The notes beneath the pieces were generated by a model. That model did not search any database. It saw only the letters and a list, made by a program, of their open reading frames with translations, and was not told the origin of the DNA. Source: a virus. Taken from it: a stretch of DNA of 37,554 nucleotides. The stretch is from positions 1 through 37,554 of IMG/VR virus record IMGVR_UViG_3300014819_000027; one strand, written 5' to 3'. Positions 7,905 to 15,019 of this stretch are shown here, in pieces. Each line of letters opens with the position of its first letter. Position 1 is the first letter of the stretch. Made by a program: the position numbers and the translations under genes.

Positions 7905-8207
7905 CTATGTCGAGGATTTTTTGGCGTAAGCTTCTCTGTTAGCATCTGCCCAAGCATCCCAACCTGCTTTGAAAAAGTCTATTCCAAAAGGATTAAACAT
8001 TTTTTCAATCTTTGTATTCAGCATTTCGTGGCCTACAACAGTAGAAATACCACCTGCTACGGTCAATGCTGTTTTTAAAAACTTTGATTGTGCGTCAATG
8101 TAGATATGACAATTATTTTTAATGTCATTATTACGAACGCATTTTTCAACCCACTGCTTTTTAGCATTTTGAATTGTGTCTATTAATAGTTCTGGTTGAT
8201 TAAACAT
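7905..8207 (-). CDS. Phasin-like helical protein, paralog 1 (100 aa)
   Basis: A 100-residue, mostly helical protein. It aligns by eye along its length with the 8789-9046 protein: LLIDTIQNAKKQWV versus MTIDMVQTTKKNLI, IDAQSKFLK versus IDKQTDYTK, and FNPFG versus FMPFG. The pattern, with the C-terminal FFKAGWDAWADANREAYAK, resembles phasins, the small coat proteins of polyhydroxyalkanoate granules. That assignment is inference. AGGAG precedes ATG 8207. A promoter-like TTGACA lies at 8256-8251. If phasin-like, it may act on host storage granules or membranes. Confidence 0.75.
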   Translation of the reverse strand: MFNQPELLIDTIQNAKKQWVEKCVRNNDIKNNCHIYIDAQSKFLKTALTVAGGISTVVGHEMLNTKIEKMFNPFGIDFFKAGWDAWADANREAYAKKSST

Positions 8208-8226
8208 AGTTCTCCTTTCTGTGTGT

Positions 8227-8256
8227 ATGTTAAACTGTTATTGAACTTAATGTCAA
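8227..8256 (-). promoter_or_regulatory. Candidate sigma70 promoter
   Basis: TTGACA (8256-8251), 18 bases, TAACAT (8232-8227) on the minus strand. The -35 overlaps the 3' end of the 46-residue gene, and the element precedes the 7905-8207 gene. The -10 is weak. Confidence 0.5.
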
Positions 8257-8393
8257 CTATTTCGGCGAATATTTGGAGTTAAGAAATCCCATTCTTCGCC
8301 CAAAACTTTTTCTTTTGATAGTAATTTATCAATTGCTACTACCATACATAAAAAAGTAAGTATTATAAATGTTGTCACTAAACTTGGTTCCAT
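8253..8393 (-). CDS. Small membrane protein (46 aa)
   Basis: A 46-residue protein with an N-terminal hydrophobic segment (about residues 5-20, LVTTFIILTFLCMVVAI) followed by a charged tail with GEEWDFLTPNIRRNS. Its ATG directly abuts the stop codon of the preceding 35-residue gene, so translation is probably coupled. It is the last of five consecutive mini-genes. Function unknown; probably inner membrane. Confidence 0.65.
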   Translation of the reverse strand: MEPSLVTTFIILTFLCMVVAIDKLLSKEKVLGEEWDFLTPNIRRNS

Positions 8394-8501
8394 TTATTGC
8401 CCCATTACTTTAACTGCTGAACGCCATTTACCACGGCGAGTTAAATGGCTAGCCACTAAACCTTGGCACCATACTTCATATATAAGTTTAAAAAAAGTCA
8501 T
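8394..8501 (-). CDS. Mini-gene, basic protein (35 aa)
   Basis: A 35-residue basic protein (MTFFKLIYEVWCQGLVASHL, then TRRGKWRSAVKVMGQ). Its ATG overlaps the TGA of the preceding gene as ATGA, and GGAG lies nine bases upstream. The short hydrophobic helix plus Arg/Lys tail recalls DUF1127-like bacterial mini-proteins, but this is only a resemblance. Confidence 0.6.
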   Translation of the reverse strand: MTFFKLIYEVWCQGLVASHLTRRGKWRSAVKVMGQ

Positions 8502-8611
8502 TGCCAAGCTCCTTTATCATATTTTGTCATAACTCTACGGGCACGGGCACGACCACTTGCCTCCAATGCGAAAAAAATCTTACGAAATACTGCTATAATA
8601 TAAGTCATCAT
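8498..8611 (-). CDS. Mini-gene, Arg-rich protein (37 aa)
   Basis: A 37-residue protein: MMTYIIAVFRKIFFALEASG followed by RARARRVMTKYDKGAWQ. ATGA overlaps join it to the genes on both sides (8608-8611 and 8498-8501), which supports it as a real translated unit. The GRARARR segment resembles small bacterial Arg-rich proteins. Function unknown. Confidence 0.65.
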   Translation of the reverse strand: MMTYIIAVFRKIFFALEASGRARARRVMTKYDKGAWQ

Positions 8612-8787
8612 TTGTAACACTCCTTGTGAGAATTGTATTCAAACTCTTTAATATAATTGTCAAGAATTGCCGCATCAGTAATGCTTTTGGTTCTAAGATA
8701 TTGTTCTAAACGACTTTGGTAACCGTCCTTAGGAAACATCTCAGCTAATCGCTCAAGGATATTGAGCATAAACTGCGATAGAAGCAT
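8608..8787 (-). CDS. Small helical protein (59 aa), possibly DUF3563-like
   Basis: A 59-residue protein, MLLSQFMLNILERLAEMFPK onward, with a SRLEQYLRTKSITDAAILDN segment. The pattern of a hydrophobic helix, then YL...AxxxxxLexxi, resembles DUF3563, known mostly from beta- and gammaproteobacteria; I am not sure. I start at ATG 8787, with a textbook AAAGGAG six bases upstream, rather than at the longer frame to 8868, which would run inside the upstream gene. Confidence 0.65.
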   Translation of the reverse strand: MLLSQFMLNILERLAEMFPKDGYQSRLEQYLRTKSITDAAILDNYIKEFEYNSHKECYK

Positions 8788-8788
8788 A

Positions 8789-9046
8789 TTAAACTCCTTT
8801 CTTACCGAAAGGCATAAAACATGATTTAAAGGTTTCTTGTTGAAATTCTTTATTGTTAAAAATAGCATAAACCGCAGACATTATGTCTACTTGGCTGTGA
8901 ATAAACTTTTTTGTGTAATCTGTTTGCTTGTCGATAAACTCGGTTAAAACTTTGTTTAACCCAACATGTTTAACTGTTGTATTAATTAAGTTTTTCTTAG
9001 TTGTTTGGACCATGTCTATGGTCATATCTGTAAATGTATGTATCAT
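8789..9046 (-). CDS. Phasin-like helical protein, paralog 2 (85 aa)
   Basis: An 85-residue helical protein that appears paralogous to the 7905-8207 product (shared TIDxxQxxKK, IDxQxxxxK and F.PFG spacing). It lacks that protein's C-terminal 20-residue extension. AGGAA precedes ATG 9046, with an ACACATACACAT leader before it. It heads the run of five coupled mini-genes. The phasin-like label is inference from helical pattern and motif. Confidence 0.7.
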   Translation of the reverse strand: MIHTFTDMTIDMVQTTKKNLINTTVKHVGLNKVLTEFIDKQTDYTKKFIHSQVDIMSAVYAIFNNKEFQQETFKSCFMPFGKKGV

Positions 9047-9074
9047 AATTTTTCCTATATGTGTATGTGTGTTT

Positions 9075-9093
9075 GGGGGTTTTACAGACCCCC
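9075..9093. other. GC-rich hairpin in an AT-rich intergenic region
   Basis: GGGGGT and ACCCCC pair across a seven-base loop between the 9106 stop and the 9046 start. No T tract follows on either strand, so it is not a standard terminator; it could be a leader structure for 8789-9046. Confidence 0.5.
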
Positions 9094-9105
9094 TAACTGT
9101 AATAC

Positions 9106-9378
9106 TTATGCTAATCCACTACGCAATAAATCTATATTATTATGTAATGAATCGTATTTAAGTAAAGCTATTAGCCTAAACAATTTTAATCTAAGTAAAA
9201 TATTATCTGATAGTTCATCTTCAAGCTTTTCTATCTCAATTCTGTTAAGATTTCTCGCTATAAAAAATTCTATTTCAATATAATCTTCATCTTCAAAATC
9301 GCTAGGGTTTTTATATACCTTTACAAAAATACGTGGGCCGATTACTTCTTTGCAGGTTCGGCTTTCTTTTCTTCTTTC
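9106..9378 (-). CDS. Open frame without normal start, possible frameshift extension
   Basis: The minus-strand frame is open from 9378 to the TAA at 9106 and reads like real protein: GPRIFVKVYKNPSDFEDEDY, then charged helices (IEIEKLEDELSDNILLRLKL). It has no ATG, GTG or TTG near its beginning. Its first codons overlap the 3' end of the signal-peptide gene 9342-9515 in the -1 frame, next to A-AAG-AAG-TAA. It could be a -1 frameshift extension, use a rare start such as ATT, or be a gene that lost its start. Stop at 9106; true start unknown. Confidence 0.4.
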   Translation of the reverse strand, partial: ERRKESRTCKEVIGPRIFVKVYKNPSDFEDEDYIEIEFFIARNLNRIEIEKLEDELSDNILLRLKLFRLIALLKYDSLHNNIDLLRSGLA

Positions 9379-9515
9379 TTAGCTTCTGGTTTAGCAGGAG
9401 CAGGAGTTGCTGCTGCAGGTTTAGCTTCGGCTTTCTTTTCGTCTTTCTTAGGTGCATCAGCAGCAAAGACTGTTACTGCAAACAATGATGCGATTAAAGT
9501 TGCAACTGTTTTCAT
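9342..9515 (-). CDS. Small exported Lys/Ala/Pro-rich protein (57 aa)
   Basis: A 57-residue protein starting MKTVATLIASLFAVTVFAAD, a typical Sec signal peptide with likely cleavage after the VFA or FAA. The mature part is about 38 residues of Lys, Ala, Pro and Glu (KKDEKKAEAKPAAATPAPAK). No lipobox Cys. AAGGAAA precedes ATG 9515. Low-complexity periplasmic proteins of this kind are common in betaproteobacteria, so it was probably captured from a host. Role unknown; a periplasmic or cell-wall binding peptide is possible. Confidence 0.8.
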   Translation of the reverse strand: MKTVATLIASLFAVTVFAADAPKKDEKKAEAKPAAATPAPAKPEAKKEEKKAEPAKK

Positions 9516-9629
9516 TTATAATTTCCTTTTTAAGTTAAAATGAATTAGACATTTTTGCATGTCTATATATATTAACGCATAGCATACACATTCCGTTGAC
9601 ACTATACATTAAATTTGGGTGAATAAAAG

Positions 9630-9791
9630 TTAACCGCCCCTGCCACTTCTTCGCACTACTGAAGGTGCTCCGAACCCTTTATTAGATTTTGGAACATTAG
9701 GACCTTTGTTTTTTGGGGCAGGTGCATTATTCTTTTTGCTAGCATTTGCCATGTTAATAAATGGGTTCGGACTTTTTTTTGGTTCTGTCAT
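9630..9791 (-). CDS. Small basic low-complexity protein (53 aa)
   Basis: A 53-residue disordered, basic protein rich in Lys, Asn, Pro and Gly, beginning MTEPKKSPNPFINMANASKK and ending VVRRSGRGG. I start at ATG 9791 because GGAG lies eight bases upstream; the longer frame to 9824 has no better signal. It overlaps the end of 9754-10185 by 38 bases. The RG-rich tail suggests nucleic-acid binding. Confidence 0.7.
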   Translation of the reverse strand: MTEPKKSPNPFINMANASKKNNAPAPKNKGPNVPKSNKGFGAPSVVRRSGRGG

Positions 9792-10185
9792 TTGTTTTCT
9801 CCAAAGAATCAATATATTCAACAATATTACCGTATAAACTTAACATCATAGCTATTTTATGATCATATAAACGAATGAATGGTTTTTTAGGTGAGTCTTT
9901 AAAACTTATAATACCAATATAATAAGGACATAATATTTTTGAATTTAGGGATAAAATTAAATCTTGAGGACTACGATTTCCAAAACTAAAATTAAAATCA
10001 TAGTGTGCTATTTCAGCCAATTCAAAACAGGTTTTACCTTCATCTGTAAGACGCATACCTGTACTTATTCTACCTGTCATCCACCAACGCAAAAATACTT
10101 TATCAACAGTAAGGTCGGAATATTCATCTAAATGTTTTAGATTTGATAAAACTATTTCCGTAATCTTTATTTTTTTCTTTCTCAT
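9754..10185 (-). CDS. Conserved T4-like phage hypothetical protein (143 aa)
   Basis: A 143-residue protein with a DKVFLRWWMTGRISTGMRLT segment, a CPYYIGI turn and a C-terminal YDHKIAMMLSLYGNIVEYI helix. I recognise this arrangement from unnamed proteins of marine T4-like phages. Its ATG shares a base with the TAA of the preceding gene (TAATG at 10185). It is part of a co-translated chain from 13064 down to 9754. Function unknown. Confidence 0.8.
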   Translation of the reverse strand: MRKKKIKITEIVLSNLKHLDEYSDLTVDKVFLRWWMTGRISTGMRLTDEGKTCFELAEIAHYDFNFSFGNRSPQDLILSLNSKILCPYYIGIISFKDSPKKPFIRLYDHKIAMMLSLYGNIVEYIDSLEKTNDRTKKKSEPIY

Positions 10186-10490
10186 TAAGAATCAATGTCG
10201 TTATCAGGATATACTGTTTTTCCTGAATTCATAAAAACTACTGTGAACTTGTCAGTTTTAAATTGCGTATTTAATTTTCTACATAAATTCCTTGCATGAC
10301 CTGGATTACTAAAACTTGTTTTCTTATATTTTGGTGCGATCTGATCGTTCAAGTAGTTTTGAGATTTTAAATTAATTGGTTGGTTATCATAAAACACAGC
10401 CCAAATTCCTGATGCTTCTACAATTTGATCAGTTTTGTAAGTTTTTTTATCAACATGCTCTAATACAACTTTTGGTTGTGTTCTACTCAT
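10185..10490 (-). CDS. Conserved phage hypothetical protein (101 aa)
   Basis: A 101-residue basic protein. The middle (VEASGIWAVFYDNQPINLKS) and the SFSNPGHARNLCRKLNTQF segment look like an alpha/beta fold with a helix after GHA. It overlaps the 10487-10702 gene by an ATGA. I have seen similar unnamed proteins in aquatic T4-like phages. Function unknown. Confidence 0.78.
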   Translation of the reverse strand: MSRTQPKVVLEHVDKKTYKTDQIVEASGIWAVFYDNQPINLKSQNYLNDQIAPKYKKTSFSNPGHARNLCRKLNTQFKTDKFTVVFMNSGKTVYPDNDIDS

Positions 10491-10702
10491 TTAAATGTGC
10501 CACCTTTTACCTCCACGCTAATAATTTCTGGTGTTTCCGAAGGTTTACTATTTTGTAAATTTTGTAAATTCTGTAAATCTAAAAGTAGCTTAGTTATTTC
10601 ATCTCTAAGCCCTTTTGCATCATTAATGTTCAAAACAACATCTTTAAGATTTTTAGTTTCTAAGTATGCTATTTTATCAATAAACTTCTTAATGTGTATC
10701 AT
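10487..10702 (-). CDS. Small coiled-coil protein (71 aa)
   Basis: A 71-residue protein with long helices (MIHIKKFIDKIAYLETKNLK and GLRDEITKLLLDLQNLQNLQ) likely to form a coiled coil, then a short strand (EIISVEVKGGTFK). ATGA overlaps join it to the genes on both sides. Small phage proteins of this pattern are common near replication genes. Function unknown. Confidence 0.75.
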   Translation of the reverse strand: MIHIKKFIDKIAYLETKNLKDVVLNINDAKGLRDEITKLLLDLQNLQNLQNSKPSETPEIISVEVKGGTFK

Positions 10703-11154
10703 ACATTATTTATCTGTAGAATTGCTTCATTTTCAGTTTTATAAGGACCGGTGTATTTATAACGCTGAATAAAGATGTATTTAGGGCACAATATAACTTG
10801 GCTTATTCCATTTTGTTTTAATACAAACCACCCTGCAACATGATAGCATTTGCTTTTATTGCTTTTTGTAAATAAATGCAATTTGCGTTTTATATCAAAA
10901 AGTGAGTTATATATTTTACCTGTAGTTGGATATTCTGGGTAGGGGACTTGTGCTTTTGTTTTATTAGATTTCATTGGTTGAAATCTAATTTTAGTAAATT
11001 TTGTTATATCATTTGCATTATCATAATGACTTAATGTGCCATCAAGTTTTACATCAAATCCTGTTCCATCTGATATAACATTCCCTACTTTCTTTTCACC
11101 ATCGGTTACTACCCAATATTGGTTTTTTATAATAGGTTTTGCAATAAGCGTCAT
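10699..11154 (-). CDS. Conserved T4-like phage hypothetical protein (151 aa)
   Basis: A 151-residue protein starting MTLIAKPIIKNQYWVVTDGE. It has SLFDIKRKLHLFTKSNKSKC in the middle and LCPKYIFIQRYKYTGPYKT near the end. I know this arrangement from unnamed proteins conserved in marine T4-like phages. It is basic and probably soluble. AAGGAAAAA lies upstream of ATG 11154. It follows 11164-11619 by nine bases. Function unknown. Confidence 0.82.
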   Translation of the reverse strand: MTLIAKPIIKNQYWVVTDGEKKVGNVISDGTGFDVKLDGTLSHYDNANDITKFTKIRFQPMKSNKTKAQVPYPEYPTTGKIYNSLFDIKRKLHLFTKSNKSKCYHVAGWFVLKQNGISQVILCPKYIFIQRYKYTGPYKTENEAILQINNV

Positions 11155-11163
11155 CTTTTTCCT

Positions 11164-11619
11164 TTATTCTTTTGTTAACTTTGCCAGCAATAAAAATTGG
11201 TCATATGCATTTTTTACTGTAGGATTAGATAATAATTTATTTGCTTCTTCTATTAGTGCATTTACTCCTGCTTGTGCTACATCATTCGCACTAGGAAAAG
11301 ATGAATATATACTAAACATTTCATCCCCATATGATTCTTTTAATTTATTCCATGCATCAAGTTGTGCAGGGGTGCAAGGAATTTGTTTAGGTTTGGCTTC
11401 ACTACCTTTTACTAAAGCATTAACCATTTTATCTTTTGCTGCCAATCCTGCAGCAACTAAAGCAGCATAATTCGGATCAACATTGCTTACATATGAAGTT
11501 GAATTAAGGTTTACATGAATCAGATGCGTTCCCTTACTAAAGGCATCACGCAATTCCGAGTCATATTCGCTTACAGCAACATAACGTTTTCCTACTTTTT
11601 TGTAAAATATTTTTTTCAT
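11164..11619 (-). CDS. Hypothetical protein (151 aa)
   Basis: A 151-residue protein. The N-terminal 25 residues (MKKIFYKKVGKRYVAVSEYD) are basic and beta-like; the rest is helical (NYAALVAAGLAAKDKMVNAL; VNALIEEANKLLSNPTVKNA). An ATGA overlap (11616-11619) couples it to the upstream gene. No membrane segment, no recognised domain. I recall similar unnamed proteins in T4-like phages with the same YKKxGkrYxpVsEYD start. Confidence 0.78.
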   Translation of the reverse strand: MKKIFYKKVGKRYVAVSEYDSELRDAFSKGTHLIHVNLNSTSYVSNVDPNYAALVAAGLAAKDKMVNALVKGSEAKPKQIPCTPAQLDAWNKLKESYGDEMFSIYSSFPSANDVAQAGVNALIEEANKLLSNPTVKNAYDQFLLLAKLTKE

Positions 11620-11849
11620 AACATAAAAGTCTTTAGATATTTCTGTACAAAGGAGTAATCAGTTTCTTTAACTTCAAGTAACTCTAATATTAATAATTCT
11701 TTAATTGATTCAACTACAAGTCTATCATGATCAGATAATGAAATATACCAATCAACCAATTCTGCTGTGCTATTAAACTTCCATAAACTGTTGAATAATT
11801 CTAAATGATGCTTATTAATAATAACAACTGAAATATTTGGTGTAGTCAT
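11616..11849 (-). CDS. Hypothetical acidic helical protein (77 aa)
   Basis: A 77-residue helical protein (AELVDWYISLSDHDRLVVES, then IKELLILELLEV). I start at ATG 11849 because it overlaps the TGA of the preceding gene as ATGA; the longer frame to 11867 has no ribosome site. Function unknown. Confidence 0.75.
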   Translation of the reverse strand: MTTPNISVVIINKHHLELFNSLWKFNSTAELVDWYISLSDHDRLVVESIKELLILELLEVKETDYSFVQKYLKTFML

Positions 11850-12070
11850 TTGTGAAACTCTTCCCAAAATAATTCACTATCTCTTACATGTGCTATTGAC
11901 TTTAGCCAACCACATTCTATACATTCTATAATTACTCTCTTATAATTATCAGGACAACTATTACTTATTTCAAAACTTGCTCTAGGATAAAGCAAATAAT
12001 TTTCTTCAATATTAAAGTTAGGGTTATTTGGTCGTAATATCCTTATACTTGTTTGTGTAGTTTTATACAT
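11846..12070 (-). CDS. Conserved small phage protein (74 aa)
   Basis: A 74-residue protein containing PRASFEISNSCPDNYKRV and IECIECGWLKSIAHVRDSEL. Its three Cys residues are not arranged as a zinc site. I recall the ECxxxGWLKP.A pattern from unnamed T4-like phage proteins. It overlaps the RNase H end by eight bases, so it is translated from the same message. Function unknown. Confidence 0.78.
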   Translation of the reverse strand: MYKTTQTSIRILRPNNPNFNIEENYLLYPRASFEISNSCPDNYKRVIIECIECGWLKSIAHVRDSELFWEEFHK

Positions 12071-13064
12071 TTACTGTACCTTTGTATGGATTATTTAACC
12101 ATTTTGCATAAGTTTCCGCTTGTTCACTTATCTTATTTAACTCATATTTCCCACAAAACTTCATTAGATGAACACCAACTTGTGGCGTGACCTTTACACG
12201 TACATCTTTTTTAATAGCACCATCTACAGCATCCTTAATATCTTGTGGTTGTGCTGTTAAATCAATCAATGTGCGATTACGTTCGTAACATTCACGAACC
12301 CGTTGTTCTTCGCCATTATGATCTAACCAACGTTGCAACATCATATTGTTCCAATTAAAGCCTTGTTTGTTGCGATCCTCATATGCTTCAATCAACCCAA
12401 CTTTATTCTTACTGCCTTTTGTACGTACGCCTGGATACGCACTAAAAACATTATCAGTGATATCCCCACGCATACACTTTTCAAACAATAGAAACTGTGG
12501 ATCACCTAATAGTTTTGGTTCTTTAGTTTTTTTGTCTACAATAAGTCTATCTTTCTCATCGTAATAACCTGATAATTTAATAAGTTGGTTACTTACACCA
12601 TTGTACTGATTTACATTTTCAGCAATTAATTGAACATAATCACTGTCACTACTAATGATGTAATGATTATCGTTAGGATGCAATGCAATGAACCTAGCAA
12701 TAATATCATCTGCTTCAGCGTTAGGATGACGCAGTACACTGGTATTTGTTTTTTCACGTAAGAAATTGGTAAACATTTCATACGTTTCCCAAAACATTTT
12801 GTTTTCTTCTACTTCAGCCTCAGTCATTACTGATTCATCAAGCTTGCGATTAGCTTTGTATGGCTTGTAAAACTCCTTACGCCAACTGCGACCCTCTAAA
12901 CAAAATACAACATGGTCAATACCAAACCTACGCACTGCCATATTAACACTGGACAATGTTAAGTGTAATGCCATTCCAATCTTTTCCCATGTATCACTAT
13001 TGCGACTTGCAATATGCCGAGCACGGAAGAAAGTATTTGCAGTGTCAATAAGTGCATAATTCAT
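12063..13064 (-). CDS. rnh: T4-type RNase H / 5'-3' exonuclease (FEN family)
   Basis: A 333-residue nuclease that would remove RNA primers from lagging-strand fragments (T4 RNase H, 305 residues). Acidic metal-binding positions are visible: Asp7 in ALIDTANTFF, the NAEADDIIARF motif near residue 120 and SSDSDYVQL near 140, followed by GDITDNVFSAYPGVRTKG, the helix-hairpin-helix-like segment of the family. ATG 13064 follows a promoter at 13100-13128. It overlaps 11846-12070 by eight bases and leads a chain of small genes. Its partners in the window are the polymerase and clamp at 33664-37185. Assignment is strong at family level. Confidence 0.92.
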   Translation of the reverse strand: MNYALIDTANTFFRARHIASRNSDTWEKIGMALHLTLSSVNMAVRRFGIDHVVFCLEGRSWRKEFYKPYKANRKLDESVMTEAEVEENKMFWETYEMFTNFLREKTNTSVLRHPNAEADDIIARFIALHPNDNHYIISSDSDYVQLIAENVNQYNGVSNQLIKLSGYYDEKDRLIVDKKTKEPKLLGDPQFLLFEKCMRGDITDNVFSAYPGVRTKGSKNKVGLIEAYEDRNKQGFNWNNMMLQRWLDHNGEEQRVRECYERNRTLIDLTAQPQDIKDAVDGAIKKDVRVKVTPQVGVHLMKFCGKYELNKISEQAETYAKWLNNPYKGTVNV

Positions 13065-13099
13065 AATTGGAATAGTATTTAAGTAGTTAATATACGCAT

Positions 13100-13128
13100 A
13101 TTATACACATACTATGCATTATTGCAAA
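13100..13128 (-). promoter_or_regulatory. Sigma70-type promoter for the RNase H operon
   Basis: TTTGCA (13128-13123), 17 bases, TATAAT (13105-13100) on the minus strand in the gap between the HNH gene and RNase H. The -10 is perfect; the -35 matches four of six. Confidence 0.75.
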
Positions 13129-13140
13129 GTATTTTGGGTA

Positions 13141-13554
13141 TTATAAGTCAGGAAATAATTCGCTATTTCCTACTCGTACCTTATGACTATTATTTGGTAA
13201 ATGATGATTTTGCGTCATAGTAGCTAATCTATGACAATTACTACATAATACTTCGATATTGCTTTCATCCCTATTAAAGTTATTTCCATCAATATGATTA
13301 ATTTCTAATTGACTAGGATCTGTAATTACACAATTACATGGAATGCCTCCGTATTTTCCTGTACGATTGCTACATCCGTTCTGTAATTTCCAATTATCAG
13401 TAATGGTTTTACCTAAACCATTTCTATGTTTTTCACAGACTGTTTTCCATTTAACGCTAAACCCATCAAATAGTTTGGCACTTTTAACACGATGATAACC
13501 AACTTTATTACAACAATTAGGAATACTGCATTTAACATAATCATATCTACTCAT
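13141..13554 (-). CDS. HNH endonuclease, probably homing type
   Basis: A 137-residue HNH nuclease. The core LEINHIDGNNFNRDESNIEV carries the H-N-H residues, and the CSNCH pair that follows, with upstream Cys pairs (CSIPNCC, CNC), makes zinc-binding sites. It starts with a TAATG overlap at 13554 on the preceding gene and lies just before the RNase H promoter. Free-standing HNH genes of this type in T4-like phages usually spread themselves into related phages; that role is inferred. Confidence 0.88.
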   Translation of the reverse strand: MSRYDYVKCSIPNCCNKVGYHRVKSAKLFDGFSVKWKTVCEKHRNGLGKTITDNWKLQNGCSNRTGKYGGIPCNCVITDPSQLEINHIDGNNFNRDESNIEVLCSNCHRLATMTQNHHLPNNSHKVRVGNSELFPDL

Positions 13555-13991
13555 TAACTCACCTCTGTGCGTCCGTTTCCAATATCCCTACTACGAATAA
13601 TTCTTAAGTCACGATTTGTTGGATCAGCTTGTTGCTGTTCATATATTTCTAATGCTATATTTCTGCATACAGTTTGAAACCAACGGTCTACTATTTGTGC
13701 ATCTGTATCTTCTTGTTTTATTTTGTAGCCTGCTTTAGTTAGATTAATAATAAATTTATCGTTCCAATCAAGTTCAAAACTACCATTGTTTATATTATTT
13801 TGATCTAATTCAACATTAAGTATTGCAATATAAGGCTCACCATTTGCAGTGGCTTGTTCTTTTGGAGATAGTTTTATTTCAGGAGGTTTCTGTTTTTGTT
13901 GTCTTGTTTTTTTAGGATGAGCCTCGCTCGGAGGCTCAGGTCGTGACCCTACATCGTTCAATCCTAAAAACTTTTTGAGTTTATCAAACAT
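13554..13991 (-). CDS. Conserved T4-like phage hypothetical protein (145 aa)
   Basis: A 145-residue protein. MFDKLKKFLGLNDVG is an amphipathic N-terminus, residues 15-50 are Pro/Lys-rich and disordered, and the core has YIAILNVELDQNN, SFELDWNDKFIINLTKAGYK and IVDRWFQTVCRNIALE. I recognise this core (GxFELDWN...Y..G..IVDxWFxxVCRN) from unnamed proteins of marine T4-like phages. It overlaps the UvsE end by eight bases. Function unknown. Confidence 0.83.
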   Translation of the reverse strand: MFDKLKKFLGLNDVGSRPEPPSEAHPKKTRQQKQKPPEIKLSPKEQATANGEPYIAILNVELDQNNINNGSFELDWNDKFIINLTKAGYKIKQEDTDAQIVDRWFQTVCRNIALEIYEQQQADPTNRDLRIIRSRDIGNGRTEVS

Positions 13992-15006
13992 TTATATATG
14001 TATCGTAAAGTTTCATACTAGCAAGATTTTTAGCCTTGCTTTCGCACATTATATCAAAATGTTCGTTAAACTGTAAAGCCCAACGGTTAACAGCGTCATT
14101 CCAATAATAATCACTGTGTGCCCGTAGTTTCTGTTTATTATGTCCTGATTCTAAGAGAACCTTATAATCGGGAAGTGTATGAAGGCAGTGGTTAACCAAA
14201 ATATCTTCTCTACTGACAGAAAAATGACAAGTAGGGCGAATACCCCGCCAACTATCAATAACCCTTTTGACACGATCATCGTTTGGCTGGATATATAATC
14301 CTTCGTTAATCCAAGCGTGATGAATATCAAGAACAATAGGAACAATATCACTAAGCTGAAGGCAATCATCGAGTCCATAACTTATTTCTTCGTTTTCAAT
14401 TGTAATACAACTGCGGGCTGAGTCAGACAATCTCTTGTAGGCTTGTCTAAAACCTTCGACACCGGCTCTACCCGAGATGTGGATGTTGATTTTAATGTCC
14501 TGAAATTTTTTTGTATACCCCATCCAGCGGGCCATATCCACATGATATTCAAACTCCTCTATACTTTTATTTACTACTTCAGGGCGATCACTTGCCAATA
14601 CTACAAATTGATCGGGATGAAAGCTTACCCGTACATCATTTTGTCTTGCAGTTTCACCTAATGGGGCAAACCATTTTTCTAACAACGTTCTTACAGTCTG
14701 TGACTGCCAAAACGGTTTCCAATCATCCATGGTATAAAAACTAAGCATGTCGCTTGTAAGACGAACCATGCGTAAAGCAGGGGGTAATGTAGCAACTTTT
14801 TTAATAAGGTTATGGGTATTAACAATATTGCGTTTAGCTACATCCAATACTTTTTCTTCTGCTTTTTCACGGATTTGACGTTTTGCCCAAGCATGTGTAG
14901 TACCACCTGTGTTAAGCCCTTCTACACTGGCAATCTCACCTTTCTTATTGATTTCGACCCATTTACAAGCGAAACCAAGACGTTTGATATTTTGATTAGT
15001 ATACAT
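13984..15006 (-). CDS. uvsE: UV damage endonuclease (UvsE/UVDE family)
   Basis: A 340-residue protein of the UV-endonuclease family, TIM-barrel enzymes that nick DNA 5' of pyrimidine dimers and other lesions. Family motifs in order: RLGFACKW near residue 10, LRMVRLTSDM, VSFHPDQFVVL with metal-binding His near residue 155, NIHISG, TIENEEISYGLDD and VLDIHHAW near residues 225-240. It would repair phage DNA under sunlight, fitting a surface-water habitat. ATG 15006 has a GGGC-type ribosome site. It stands divergent from the plus-strand gene at 15082. Assignment to the family is strong. Confidence 0.92.
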   Translation of the reverse strand: MYTNQNIKRLGFACKWVEINKKGEIASVEGLNTGGTTHAWAKRQIREKAEEKVLDVAKRNIVNTHNLIKKVATLPPALRMVRLTSDMLSFYTMDDWKPFWQSQTVRTLLEKWFAPLGETARQNDVRVSFHPDQFVVLASDRPEVVNKSIEEFEYHVDMARWMGYTKKFQDIKINIHISGRAGVEGFRQAYKRLSDSARSCITIENEEISYGLDDCLQLSDIVPIVLDIHHAWINEGLYIQPNDDRVKRVIDSWRGIRPTCHFSVSREDILVNHCLHTLPDYKVLLESGHNKQKLRAHSDYYWNDAVNRWALQFNEHFDIMCESKAKNLASMKLYDTYINV

Positions 15007-15019
15007 GATGCCCTATTTT

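Noticed and set aside
9075-9093. GC-rich hairpin as a terminator
   Set aside because: No T tract on either side; kept only as a hairpin of unknown role.
9005-9283. Plus-strand open frame of 92 codons over the mini-gene region
   Set aside because: Ser- and Cys-rich shadow of minus-strand genes without a ribosome site; the minus-strand frame reads more like protein.
9595-9624. TTGACA on the plus strand, possible promoter
   Set aside because: No -10 at proper spacing and no plus-strand gene follows.
14151-14378. Hydrophobic 75-codon frame within uvsE on the same strand
   Set aside because: It is an alternative frame inside a well-supported UV endonuclease gene and lacks a ribosome site.
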